Assembly: GCA_020081605.1 (NCBI GenBank)
Contig: JAHREC010000013.1
Location: forward strand, 1,922,001 to 1,986,000
DNA length: 64,000 nt
Reading direction: 5' to 3'
Source: Albifimbria verrucaria
Lineage: Eukaryota; Ascomycota; Sordariomycetes; Hypocreales; Stachybotryaceae
Shown: positions 14,453-28,500 of the stretch, one piece after another
Numbering within the stretch: position 1 is the stretch's first letter
Layout of the letters: each line of letters starts with the position of its first letter
Notes under the pieces: generated by a model
What the model was told of the DNA's origin: nothing
The model's input: the letters and a program-made list of their open reading frames with translations, nothing else
The model's database searches: none
Translations under genes and position numbers: made by a program

Positions 14453-17400
14453 GTTGTCTCGATGTTGGACGGGTGAGGACGAGGAGAAGTATAGAGACGC
14501 AAACGACAAAGATGTGGAATAGAAGGAAGAAGAGGAGGAGGGGGTATCACGGAAAGCAATGGATAATGGTTCTGGGGAGAGGAGAGAGTGTGAATGAGGA
14601 GAGAAGAGAGAGAGAAGGGCAGCAGCAGCAGGAGGAAGGGGAGCTAGATGTAACTTATGTCCCTGAAGAGAAGAGACGTGAGGAGGGTCCTCGACCGGGC
14701 TGGTACGCCATTGGATGTTTAGTTCAGGGCGTGGGAGTGGACGCATTGAGGCTTGTTGGGGGCTCAGCTTGTTCGATGTGGAGAGTCGGGCCAGCAAGGT
14801 GGGGTGTTTTTGTTGTTGCTGCTCATGCTGGTTATAGTACCTTGCCTTGGACAGGTGCTAAGTGAATGACGATGCCCGTGGTTGGTACCTTAGGGGTACC
14901 TGCCTCGGCGATGAAGGGTCTGGTGCTTTTCTATGGGTATCTCTACTAGTCCAGTATACTTGATCAACCTCTTATTTCAAAGAGCCTCTCTTGCTCGCTA
15001 CTAGATACAGCGTTGTATAATCCAACGGGCATTGAAGTGGGATGGAAAGGAGGTAGGCACGTAGGTACCTGGCCTAGGTAAGGTAAGGTAAGGTACCTGG
15101 TGGTGGGGGCCTTTGCTCTCTGTCTCCCTCTCTAGGCTTGATGTACTACACTGTATCTACCGCAGCTCGGTGATTTCCTGTTAGCGGTGGCATTGGGCTG
15201 TCTACTAAGGCGGACAACGGCGGGCACCAGGACGTTACACGCGCCGTGCGTGGTGTATCCATTGGCGCAGGTGGACGGCCGGCTCTTAGCAGCCACCTAG
15301 CCCTCTCTCTCTCAGGGTGTCTCTCGGTTGGTGGTGGTGACGATACGCGTAGGGCCAGGTACCTGGCTTACAGACAAGGAAAGGAGGGGCAATCCCAAAC
15401 AGCGACCCCAAGATTAGTGCCCTTTTTTTTTTTTCTTTGCGAAGCATTCAGTACGAGGACGTAAACTTGGATGTCCGTTCAGGGGTGTAAGTAAGGTACT
15501 TGGCACCTACATACACATTATCATATTTCTGCGACAACACCTGTTCCCCTTTGACCCTCTTGCAGTCGTAATGGGTGCAGATCAAATTTCCTGTGACAAA
15601 GTTTAGCTTGCTTCACCATATCGGACGAAAGACCTGTTCAATGCCTCGCCCCCTTTTTCCTTCTGTTCTTTTCCCTCGGGTGCGTCCATCCCACGCTCGT
15701 GAATCGACACAGATAGCCATCACCACCCACACGCCCCCGGTCGATCCAACGTCAACTCTCCAAAAACGAAGGTTGGGTTTGTTCGTACAGCGTGGGCCAC
15801 ACAGCCCATCGCTCGTCCCCCTCCCACCCGTTGCCGTGGCCGCCACAGACAGCCAGGGGTTGCTCCGATCGCCAGTGCCGCAACAGCGGTAACCCTGGGG
15901 TGGATCCAGCTAGAGCTGCTGTCCTTCTGCATCGTCATCATCCGGGCAACGAAGCAACAGACGGTGTGCGTCTGTTTTCCCTTGCTGTCGTCGAGCATCG
16001 AACTCAATTCAACGACCAAGAAGATCATGCTCTACTGTAGACAAATCTGGACTCGTCCACAAACAAATTGGCTTTGGTCGTGGCGTGGTGTCTCGCACCA
16101 AGCCACCTTTGCCGTGCCCATCTGGTTTCAGTCATTCCTCTGCTTGTTTCTTTGCTTTTGTCTTGCCTTGTATTCGCTTCTTTCCACCGTCCTTTGCCCC
16201 AGCTCTGGCAAGAGCCCTATTTGGTAGTACAACATGGGCGTTCCGTAAAATCATTCCGAGGCTGCATTGCATGTCTAGGACTTTGACCTGTTTCGTCTAT
16301 GTTCCTGGATAATTCACAACGCCCCTCATCCTTCACCCCATCCCTCCTTTCAAGGTGGCCTGCCAGGTGATTCCCTCCTACGTTCAATATCAAACAGATG
16401 TACAGTGCTGTGTGTACATACATACGAGGAGGGGGCGATATGGAATCCAATACGGGGTCAATGGTCTGGGTGATCTAAAAAAGGAAAAGATAAAGCAAAC
16501 AAAGCCAACAGCACAAAAAACGCCTTTTTTTTCTCTTTAGTCTGGAAATTCAGATCCGTATCTCACCTTCGCATCTTGGCTCCGTATTTTTTTTTCTCCA
16601 GGTGAGCAACGCTTTCAGGGCAGAGGCGGGATCGGCTGCACAGTCCTAGCTCTGTCGGGCATGGCTGTCGTCATGCTTCGTATTCATGCCCCAAGGGCGC
16701 ATGTTGCCCCTGGCAGCTTCGGCACGACACCCAGGACGGAGTAGCGATTCCGACCACTTAGTCTGCTAGCGCTGGTTCCATCCATCCATCCATCCTCCTC
16801 CACTTGTTCTGGCTGCTCTGTCAGGAACAAAGGCCCAGCCCTGGCCACGCGCTTATCGTTCATGTCCCCGCTTAGCATCAAAATCAATAGCATGAACATG
16901 GCATTCGCTTCACAGCCTCCTTCTTCCGCACTAACACGTTCCCTGTCCGTGTCCGTGACTCCAAGAATAGCATGGCAGTCATGGCGTCGCCGACACTACT
17001 GAATGATTCCACCTAATTGACTTCTCACCACACTCGTTCATCGACATATGGAGCATCTGGCCGACGAGAACCAGGGCCTCCATTCCATGCCCTCCCACCC
17101 AACACCTTCGGATGACCATCGATACTTTTTCCCACATCCCTGCCTTGCATGAGAACCCCACGGGCGCTTCCGTCCCGTCTTCGGTCTTCACGACCCAGAA
17201 TGGCCTTGCAAGTACGCCCAAGCCAAGGTTAGTTGCCTTGCATGCCAGCCCTGCTTGATTAGCTTTTGGGCCTTCGTGCTACAGACAGCCACCTGTTGCC
17301 ATGTGATCGTGGCTCGAGACTCCACTGCGCGTTGCCGTGGCGGTTGACGCAGCTTATGGGGTGCTTAGTTGTCACTTACACAACATGGCTCTGAACCCCA

Positions 17401-17900
17401 CAATCTCTATCGTGGTGATTTCGTAAGCTTACTGAAGATTGAAGCTCGTGAATAGCTGTGCTTGGTAAGTAGCAGGCAAAAAAGGTCTAGGAATCAGTTA
17501 AGCCTTCGGTCTGGCTATGGTTATTATGTCTCTAGCATTAAATGAGTCCATGAGTCCTGATATGGTTATATTTATTCTGATTACACGGGTATTAGCAATT
17601 GCTCCAAATAATATCATTATATTTGTCGAATTTCATACAACTTTTCTTCGCCATTTGTAAGTATAGTATCACCACATCCCGGTGGGCAAGCCAGCCACAG
17701 CCGATATTGTCTTCACTGTCGCTGGCGCTAAGTTATGAAGCAGTCGTTGCAATCCCCTCTCACCACACGAGTCACATCGGAAGGTCAAACATCGTTATCG
17801 TACTTCCTATACCTACCCAAGGGCTGTAACACATTTTAGCTATCATCATTGCCAGTCATCTAAACGCACTGCCAATACATGTCACACGTATTGAAGTCAC
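14453..17900. promoter_or_regulatory. Long upstream region of GFA1
   Basis: No convincing gene in 3.4 kb. The part nearest GFA1 (about 14520-14650) is purine-rich on plus, so a polypyrimidine leader on the coding strand, as in fungal core promoters. At 15061-15100 AGGTA tandem copies flank GGTACC sites; more GGTACC sites occur near 14887, 14897 and 15358. A run of T lies at 15422-15434. Open frames here are short and compositionally random. Confidence 0.4.
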
Positions 17901-18077
17901 AACCATTTTGCATCATCAACTCAGAATGCTTTACTTGATATCTTGAACCAGAAAGCCCTTTACGGCATTGTATTGGTCCCAATACGTCTAGACCTCACCC
18001 ACTACGATTTCTCTTTTCTCCTTCAACATAGTAGTACAGTCTTATAGATGCTCCAAGGCCATGTCTAACGAGATTGC

Positions 18078-18124
18078 GGGCGTCTATACAGCTGTCTAAG
18101 GCACTCAGAGCTTTTGGCCCTCTA
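18078..18124 (-). repeat. Duplicated 3' end of RPT4 (relic)
   Basis: About 47 bases closely match 20354-20401 in the same orientation, namely the last RPT4 codons, its stop region and downstream flank. The copy has TGA/TAG changes and cannot encode the subunit tail. It ends within the CCCTCT that follows. Confidence 0.65.
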
Positions 18125-18179
18125 ATGTGCCCTCTGCTAAACGTCGAATTTCCTGTTGCGTGTAGGGTTAGATTGGTGA

Positions 18180-18750
18180 AAATGGAAAACACTAGATATT
18201 GGAAGATCACAATCACGTGCAAAAGTATCAACTGACAGACAGCTGGCACTGACAATTCGTAGCCTGACCACCTTCTTTTTATTTCACTAATTCTTCCTTC
18301 TTTTCTCATCTCTCCAACCTCTACGGTTTATAGGCGCCTGGAAGAATCCACCTCTGTGATGCCTTTCCCTTCCCCAAAGAGATATCTTCGCAACCCTATA
18401 CCTATCCTCTCGTCGCGTTATCCGTGATACTTCACCCACCTGCTATATTTTTTCCATTCTCGAAGCCAAGATGGCATGGCAGCCTTCAGTTATAATAAGC
18501 ATGCGCTCTGCTCAGGGACACGGTATTCGAGGAAGTCACAGATGACACACTCGATACTACGAAGATAGCATATCTCGACAGAATGATGGCTGAGGCAAGC
18601 GGTTGTCATTCTCCAGCAGGTTTATCTTTGTATGCCGTCTGAAGATAAGGGTAAACACAATGCACCAGGCAAAGGAGCAAGGGGTCGCTCCAGCAAAGTA
18701 TAAACCTCCTGCATGGTCTCAGAGCAAGGCAAAATAGAACAAGGCTCTCG
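18180..18750 (+). pseudogene. Decayed copy of the 6.2-kb uncharacterised gene (leader and N-terminal part)
   Basis: Leader blocks (GACAGACAGCTGGCACTGAC, CATCTCTCCAACCTC) and the ATG region near 18471 match 5900-6500. The coding match runs EEVTDD..., then KIAYLDRMMAEASG, aligning with VTDG...KTAYLERMMAEATG of the intact gene. Indels and stops interrupt every frame. Several differences are C-to-T or G-to-A (GGCCGCCGTCC versus GGTTGTCATTC), as RIP would leave, but the sample is too small to be firm. Confidence 0.65.
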
Positions 18751-20380
18751 TGTAAGTCAGCTTTCGTTTACATATACTCACAAGTCCACCCATATTGTAT
18801 ACACAGCTACTTCATATATATTCTCACAAGTCGCATAGTCTCCAAAGCCTAAGAGGCGCAAGTTATCCCATCGCAGACATTACATGCCACCAGAACTCCG
18901 ATGCCTGGTATGGAAATAGCTTGTTCACCAGATACTGCCAGAAGGAAAACTGCAATCCCACCTAGATATGAACGATAGTGGAGCTCTATGTCTACGGGAA
19001 GAGAGCGGTAGAAGCTATATTGCTATGGTCAAGGATAACGGTGGAAACCGCCTTTTACTCAGCCTATCATGGACGCGAAACCTACAACCTTTCGCGAGAT
19101 CCTGGGCACAGTTTCTTACCAGGGTGTTTTTATTTTCCGAATACCCGTAGTCTGGCCAACTTCGCGGAAAAGGTTTCGACACACTACGGTCATGATTCAG
19201 ATCTCATGCGAAGGCTACGGCTCGAGATTCCAGTTTTCTACCAGTGTTAGAGCTCAGACTTAGACACGCTGTTTTTATAAACCCATCACAATGTACCACG
19301 GATATACGGAGAAAGCATACGAGCATATGAAAGAGAAGACAGATGTTACCCGAGTCTTTTCAAATTGCCCGGTCATTGATATTACCATATACCAACCTTG
19401 GCGAGACTATCGAAATTCCGCCTACTTAATCTTGCCATTACCTCACACCCAACGTCAAGTCAAAATCCGACTTCAATGGAGCATAGGTGGATCATTTCTC
19501 CTCACAAAAACGAGAGGCAGTAGTACAGGGACTATAGCCCTTGACACGAATAAACTCCGAAAAATATTAGGAATTTATTCGAATAAAAATAGAAATATAT
19601 TCTTGTTTTTATCTTTTATTCTTCCATTACCCTTCTATTATTTTTCTATTATTTTTCTTCAGAAAATATGGTGTCGGCGTTCTACAGTTCTCCTTTTCGA
19701 TTATCTTAACAGAAGCTACCAGGAAGGACCAGAAGCTCGCAGTAACCAGTATCATTGGAGTTCGCTGCGGTGTGTGGGCAGACATTGGAGAAGATCAGGC
19801 GCATGAGCTCTACAAGTTTGGCAACTGTAGATTTCGTCTTTGATCAGCATTTTGGTTTGGGGATATTTAGCTTGGGAATCTTTTGCTTAGGGATCTGGCT
19901 GGGCAGCTAAATATATAGAGCGTTCAACATGGAAATCTTTTGCTCAGGGGCCGATCAAGGTTTGTATATATCTTTTGACGATCCAGACATGACATTTTCG
20001 AGGAGGGTCAGGCATCTAGTAGTTTACGATTTTTCGTTATCAGCCTGAGCTTATCATTCTTCTAAGCCTGTTGGTCTTGCATATGTTGCGAGTCTTGATC
20101 GTGTCATTACTGTTACTGCCTAGAGAAGAGCGTACTGTGAAGAAGCTAGATGCAAAGAAATATCTCGATATCCTCAAAGGAATTCTTGCGACGAGTACCC
20201 TCGGTGGTAGACAAGAGCTAACAGGTGCTCTTCAGACATCCATAATGAACCAGGCTCAATCATTTGATCATTAAATGCCATATGCTGCTTGCAATTAGGC
20301 ATTACTACCCACTAGCTATAGTACACGACCCGGTGTTAATTGATACAGTTCCAGGCGTCTATATCGCTGTCTAAAGGCAC

Positions 20381-21729
<1,349 letters not shown>

Positions 21730-22634
21730 GATCGCGGTAGCGTTCGTGGTGGGTTTGAATTATCGAAGCTACTCCTCTCAGTATCTGATGTCGCTGTGTG
21801 TAGACCCGAGGCGCAAAAAGCTCTTGGGAGGATGTTAAGATAAGGTGACGTTGAGTTGTGTCGTAGGCCGGTTGCTGCACCACGTTAATCCAAGAGCTTA
21901 CCTCATGCATTGTAGCCTTGGGAGCTAGCCATCGGCAGAAAGTCGGCGCCGCACCCTCCTGCTCTTGTCCCTCGAGTGGAACACTCACCTACCCTATATC
22001 TGTGTCTCGAATTCCCAGGACTCTCCTATAGCGCTCGAGTATTCCACACTTCCATCACTTATCATTATGTATGTGGTTTGTTTTTGTTTTTCTTTTCCCT
22101 CTTGCTCCGTTTGTGCATTGCGGAAGAATTAGGTGATGGTAAGCCTAAGCGTAAGACGTTGCATTGGATAATGGCTACCAGAAGAAAACCAGCATATACA
22201 CGTGGACACGGCAATGGTAGTAGTTACTGTACAGTAGAACCGTAAACATGATCAAGAACATAATAGATATATACCATGCATTGCTCAAAAATCCAACCGG
22301 TAGGCCTTTCCAAAATAGCACCCTTCTATACTCCCGGAGAACCCAACGTTTGCGTTGGTTCATGATATGCCCACGACACCCAATGCTGGTTTCTAAACCG
22401 ATGCTTAACATATGAAGTCCCAATTGGTCAAAACGAGCTGATTCCCATACTCGCAATGGAATTATTCCTAGGACAAAGTGGCCCGGGATCGGCATGTCTC
22501 GAGGCATCAGAGAGGCCAAGGTATGTCGAAGAAGCGCATGAAACGACTACTTCAACTGCAACTGTGCGAGACGAAGGGGATTTTCTTTGCGGCATGAGCC
22601 TGAATCGTATCGTCACCCCAACAATAGGACAAGT
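21730..22634. other. Spacer between RPT4 and PYM (RPT4 promoter, PYM 3' end)
   Basis: 905 bp containing the RPT4 upstream region. Only short, non-conserved open frames; no gene seen. Confidence 0.45.
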
Positions 22635-23246
22635 TTATGCCTTCTTGTCGGTATCACCTACCGAGCCACCGCCGCTCTTAGGGAGACCTTCACTATCGAA
22701 TCCAAGAGCATCCAGCTCGCGGATCAGCTCGTTGATCTTGATCACCTTGGCGATCTGCTCGGGAAGCAATGCCTCTCCTCCCTCCTTCTTGCTCTGCAAG
22801 TCCTTAGCTTGCTTTAGCTTCTTTTTCAGATTCCTCGCCCGCTTCTCCCGTTCTACCTCGGGATCGATGGGTTGCTCCTCAGTCTTAGCCTCGGATTGCT
22901 CCTTTGCATCTGCCGGCTTGCTGCCACCTTCCTGCTCGTCTGCAGTACCCTTGGCCTTCTTCCTGGCTTCACGTCGCTTCGCATTCTTATTACTGCTAGA
23001 CGAGCCTTGCTCAGCCTCATCCTCTTTCAGTCCTGCCGCACCGGGTATGCCTATCTTCTTGCCGCGCTCACGAAAGGCCTCTGCGGTGCGGTTCTTGTAG
23101 ACCTCGACGTCTTCGGGTGGGCGGTAGCCGGGCCGGATCTTGATCGCCTTGCGCGTGCTGCCATCAGCACGCACCGACTCGGGAATGTGCCGCTCGCCGC
23201 TGCCCTCGTCCGTGACGATGCCTGCGTTTGTAGGTTGCGACGGCAT
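22635..23246 (-). CDS. Partner of Y14 and Mago (PYM/WIBG family)
   Basis: In animals PYM binds the Mago-Y14 heterodimer and strips the exon junction complex from mRNA at ribosomes; the fungal role is inferred from family. Seen: the diagnostic N-terminal Mago-binding block GIVTDEGSGERHIPESVR and RADGSTRKAIKIRPGYRPPE (residues about 8-45), then a Lys/Glu-rich, Ala-rich central region typical of these low-complexity proteins, and a short C-terminal helix with INELIRELDALGF. I start at ATG 23246 (MPSQPTNAG), because this is where family similarity begins; the 20 residues upstream look like leader. 203 aa, single exon, no frame break, unlike most neighbours. Confidence 0.85.
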   Translation of the reverse strand: MPSQPTNAGIVTDEGSGERHIPESVRADGSTRKAIKIRPGYRPPEDVEVYKNRTAEAFRERGKKIGIPGAAGLKEDEAEQGSSSSNKNAKRREARKKAKGTADEQEGGSKPADAKEQSEAKTEEQPIDPEVEREKRARNLKKKLKQAKDLQSKKEGGEALLPEQIAKVIKINELIRELDALGFDSEGLPKSGGGSVGDTDKKA

Positions 23247-25529
23247 GATGCGTCGTTTGTCGGGCCGGTCTAGAGCGAAAGCCTGGCGCACTGTACGCAC
23301 TCCCAACCTTGCAATCGGATAGCGTGCGTCTACCGGAGCGGATGCTGATCACGGCACGGATGCAGCACCTCGGATATGGGGTTGGCTGCCTCCCGGTCGC
23401 ACGGGCAATTCGACAATGGAGGCAAGGGTCCGTGGTGGTTTCTATTTGGAGAGTCGAGCACCGCCGCGACGCTGGCCGTAGGGCGGAGGATTAAATTGTA
23501 CCTCGTGGATTGGCTTGCACATGCAACGCCGAAATCGTCATCTCTGGTGGGGGTGGTAAAGAGCGAGGCGAGAGGCCTGAGAGGCTTCGACGTTGTGGCG
23601 CATGCTGGTGAAGGTGTGGCTAAGGAGCCACCGTGAGTGAGGCTGTCTCGGAGGCTGTTTGGCTGTCCAACGTCCAACGCTGCCAAAAGCCTTGCAGCCT
23701 TTGGTGGAGTTGCAGGGAGCTCTGGCTTGGCTGTCGCACCTGTACTGGCTACACAGCCAGGAGCTCATCGAGCTCCCACCAGGGGCCATGCTAGCGTTGG
23801 ATGCCTGAGTACAGGATACCTCGACACGCTCCACTGCCCTTGTCTTCCCAGCCAGAAGAAGAAGTTAAGGTTGATTCAGTAGCGCTGCTGGGCACACGAT
23901 CTCCCTCTTGGCGATTGATCGTACCGCCAGTGCGGGATGCGCTGGCCTTGGCTTGCTTGGATGCCGCAACGTCGGATGCACATCTCGTCTCCTTGCGCAC
24001 ACATGGACCAGTCGCGACCATGGGTGGGACACTCAATGACGCCTCGACACGTTGTTCCCGCTGGGTTGCAACGTGCCTCACCGAGTGCATGCAACCTGGC
24101 CATTGTTTGGCTGTTTGGCTCCAAACATGGGCAAGCTTAGGCTATTAGTCGATGCAAGCCCAAGTGCCCACACGATTGTGCCCCGTTTCGAGGTGATGAC
24201 TTGGGCGAGCATTTCTCCTTTCAGCTTGGGTACAATGCCATAGTATTGTACTCCATCTCTTCCCAGAGAGATGAGATGAGCTCTAGGTCAAAGGATCTCC
24301 CCGGGCCCACCCTGGGTACGCGAATACGCCCATGCTGCTCACGATTACCTCTCGGAAGATGACTTTTGTCGGCCATGCTGACAGACAGGCATCATAGGGA
24401 TGAACCTTGGGTTAGGCATATTTCTCAGAAAACACAAATACATAACTGCGCCTTAGCGCGTGCAATCAAACGGACCCCAGATGCTCAAGGCCCAAGGCTT
24501 GTCTGCGCGCGCGCAGCAGAGCAAATACGCATGTCCACCTTACGCGACCCACGCCTCAATGGCCGGGCGGTTCCCACTACCAGTCTAATGATAACAAACT
24601 AACCCTGCCTTGGAAACAAAGTCGATTAAGCATAAGTCGACGTGGTCAGGAGAGGGTGTGTCTCTCCCCTGCAACAATAAGCTACACCTTTTGATTACGC
24701 CGGGCGCTCAGCGTCAGCGAATTGAATCATTTGTGGGCACCACGCGCAGCCCCAGAAACTGCCGTCATGACTCTGTGATGAGAGCCATCCATCCTGGTAT
24801 CCAAAGCACGGCGCCTGTTGGCTAGGTAAATGCACAATCATGGTGTGCCTTGCCGGCTATTCACTTACTCATGAGGTTGGAGGCCGTCCGTTCCAAGCAG
24901 GAAGGAGCGGCGCGGTCAGGTTTGGCCTCCGTGAAGAACACGTCCGGTACGAGGTGCAGTGACGCAGGTTTCATAGAAACGAAATGAATCATGGTGGCCG
25001 ATCCTGACCAACGGGCACCAGCCTGCGGCTGCCATCGTGACACCGCATATTTCAAGGAGCACGCCTGCTCCTTTGCCTAGCGTGTGCAAACAAATAACCA
25101 CAAATCCTGTTTTGTGAAGACCCAACCAGATCTCGCACATTGTCCCCTATAGTACATGTCATAGCGTGTCAAGGATCCGCGACTACGGTATCAAGGTATG
25201 CTTTCCCATGCTATTTGCCTGTCGGCTGTCTTGTGTTGTACCACCCATAATCTGGAGACAAGCCTTTACCCCTTGTACTGCGCCATGATCCCACCCGCCC
25301 TTTTTTCATTTACAAACTTGATCCTGGTAAATTTCAATTTCCAGCAATAGCTGCCGGGGTTCAGCATGGGCTAAGACGTCAGACAACAGGAGCTTGCATT
25401 TATCAAGGTGCCATCAGCCCAGTGTTTCCTAACCCGTCTTTGTTCCATTCACCACCAATCTCTCGACGGTTCACTTCGGAAACGCCAGAGGGGTTGAAAG
25501 CAACTAGCTTTCATATAATCTTTCTAAAG
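23247..25529. promoter_or_regulatory. Divergent spacer PYM / calcium ATPase
   Basis: 2.3 kb with no convincing coding sequence. GC content is ordinary, there is a CGCGCGCGC run near 24507, and small open frames on both strands lack codon bias or similarity. A calcium-responsive promoter could lie next to the ATPase, but no site was identified. Confidence 0.4.
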
Positions 25530-28500
25530 ATGGCTTCTGCAGAGCCAGAATCAGATCCTGCCAAGGTTCCGACACAGGAGACAGCAGAGGTACATGTTGC
25601 TCACCATGAGTTCAAGCTGGATCTTGCCGATGCCTTGACCCCCGATCCAGGAACAGAGGACATGTTCAGGGTTGAGGGTAACAAATTCGCTTACACGCCT
25701 GGGCATCTGGCCAAGCTCCTTAACCCCAAGAGTTTGAATGCTTTTTACGCGCTCGGTGGTTTGGACGGCATAGAAAAAGGCCTGCGAACCAATCGATCAA
25801 CAGGACTAAGCATTGACGAGACCACTCTTGATGGATCCATATCATTCGAGGATGCAGCTACCAAAGGGGCATCCATATATGGTGCTGCAGGTGACACCGT
25901 ACCTGAGAGCACAGCTGAGGCCGCTATTCATATCCCACCGCCTACAGACCCGAATCCCACTGGTGCGTTTGCAGACAGGAAAAAGGTATTCCGCGATAAC
26001 CGACTGCCCGACAAAAAACCAAGTCACTACTCGAGATCGCCTGGCAAACTTATAACGACAAGGTTTTGATCCTCTTGACTATTGCAGCTGTTGTCTCGCT
26101 CGCACTGGGTCTGTATCAGACATTTGGTGGTGAGCATGAGCCCGGCGAGGCTCGTGTAGAGTGGGTAGAGGGTGTTGCTATCATGGTTGCCATTGTGTAA
26201 GTTGACGTGACTTGGCACGCCTATTATGCAGACAAGCTAACGTGCCGTGAAAACAGAATTGTCGTCCTAGTAGGCACTGTTAACGACTGGCAAATGCAGC
26301 GCCAGTTCACTCGTCTCAACAAGAAGAAGGACGATCGCACCGTGAAGGCTATTCGATCTGGCAAATCGCAAGAGATTTCTGTCCACGATATCATGGTCGG
26401 CGATGTTCTGCACTTGGAAACAGGCGACGTTATCCCTGTAGACGGTATATTCATCGAAGGTCATGCAGTCAAGTGTGACGAATCCTCCGCGACCGGCGAG
26501 TCCGACCTTTGAAAAAGATGCCGGCTGCAGAAGCGTTTACGGCTCTGCAGAAGCTCGATAGCGAAGACGCCGAGAAGCTCGATCCCTTCATAATTTCTGG
26601 CAGTAAGGTGACGGAGGGTAACGGTACCTTCCTTGTCACTGCTGTCGGTGTCAACTCGAGCTATGGCCGAATCACCATGTCTCTGCGGACTGAGCAAGAC
26701 GATACGCCTCTCCAACGAAAGCTGAACGTACTGGCGGACTGGATTGCTCGTATTGGTGCCGGGTCTGCACTACTTCTCTTCATTGTCCTCTTCATCAAGT
26801 TCTGCGCTCAGCTGCCCGGCAACAAATCCTCGCCTGAACAAAAGGCCAGGACTTCTTGCGAATTTTCATTACTTCCGTAACTGTGGTTGTTGTGGCCGTT
26901 CCCGAAGGGTTGCCTCTTGCAGTTACTCCTCGCGTTGAGCTTCGCTACTCTTAAGATGCTTCGAGATAACAATTTGGTTCGTGTGTTGAAGGCATGCGAG
27001 ACCATGGGTAACGCTACAACTGTTTGCTCTGACAAGACCGGAACCCTGACCCAAAACAAAATGACGGTTGTTGCCACCACATTAGGCAAAAGCATCAGCT
27101 TCGGCGGTACTGATGAGCCTCTGGATGAGACTAACAAGGTTAGCCACGACTCGATTGACATTCGCAACACGTCAGTTTCCGAATTTGCTGAGAGTCTGAG
27201 CGCTTCCACAAAGGATCTCCTTATCCAATCAAACATTCTTAATTCCACGGCCTTCGAAGGAACCCAGGACGGCGAGAACACCTTCATCGGATCCAAAACT
27301 GAGGTTGCTCTGCTGACGTTCTGTCGTGATCACCTGGGAGCCGGGCCGGTTCAAGAAATACGATCTGCCGCGCAGGTTGTCCAGGCTGTTCCTTTCGATA
27401 GCAAGAACAAGTACAGTGCGGTTGTTGTCAAGCTTTCGGATGGTAGATTCCGGGCATACGTCAAGGGTGCCTCTGAGATCCTGCTCGCTCAGTGTACCAA
27501 GATCATTGGGGAACCCTCGGGCGATGAGCTGACCTCAGTCCCATTGGAAGGATCAGACCGTGAAACTTTTGGCGCCATTATTAACTCGTATGCTGGCCAG
27601 ACTCTGAGAACTATTGGCTCCTCGTATAGAGACTTTGAGTCTTGGCCTCCAGCAGGCACCGCTTTGAAAGATGATCCCAAGCAAGCCGACTTCAGCTTGA
27701 TCCATGAGGAAATGACACTCATCACTATCTATGGTATCAAGGACCCGTTGAGACCTAGTGTCATCGAAGCTATCGAGGACTGCCGTCGTGCTGGTGTAGT
27801 CGTTCGTATGGTTACGGGTGACAACATTAGGACCGCCTGTGCTATCGCAGCTGAATGTGGCATTTACAAACCAAAGGAAGGCGGTATAGCAATGGAGGGC
27901 CCGGTCTTCCGCAGATTGCCCCAGGAAGAGCTAAACGAAAAAGTCAAACACCTCCAGGTTCTGGCTCGTTCCAGTCCCGAAGACAAGCGAATTCTCGTCC
28001 GAACACTCAAAGACCTTGGAGAAACTGTTGCTGTTACGGGTGATGGCACAAACGACGCACCTGCCCTCAAAATGGCTGATATCGGTTTCTCCATGGGTAT
28101 TGCCGGTACTGAGGTTGCCAAGGAAGCTTCGTCGATCATCCTTCTTGATGATAAGTAAGTTGGGACACTACAGGACATGTCCGTGAAGATTTTGCTAACT
28201 CCTCTGAAGCTTTGCGTCTATTGTAAAGGGAATGATGTGGGGACGTGCTGTCAACGACTCCGTCAAGAAGTTCCTTCAGGTAAGTAATCGATCTAGATGT
28301 ACTGTTTTGTGAACGTTCCTAACAGATATAGTTCCAATTGACTGTAAACGTAACGGCTGTGGTCCTGACCTTCGTTTCATCCGTGGCAAGCAACGATGAG
28401 GAGTCGGTCCTCAACGCTGTCCAGTTACTTTGGGTCAATCTTATCATGGACACATTCGCTGCGCTCGCTCTCGCTACTGACCCGCCCAACCGGAGCATCT

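Larger units (their letters stand above)
17901..20380. other. Decayed mosaic of duplicated fragments
   Basis: AT-rich region left of RPT4 with no intact gene. It contains a copy of the RPT4 3' end (18078-18124), a relic of the 6.2 kb gene family with its leader (18180-18750), and several short open frames (19291-19806, 20071-20274) that I cannot assign. Indels, stops and AT shift suggest old duplications decayed by mutation, possibly RIP. Confidence 0.5.
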
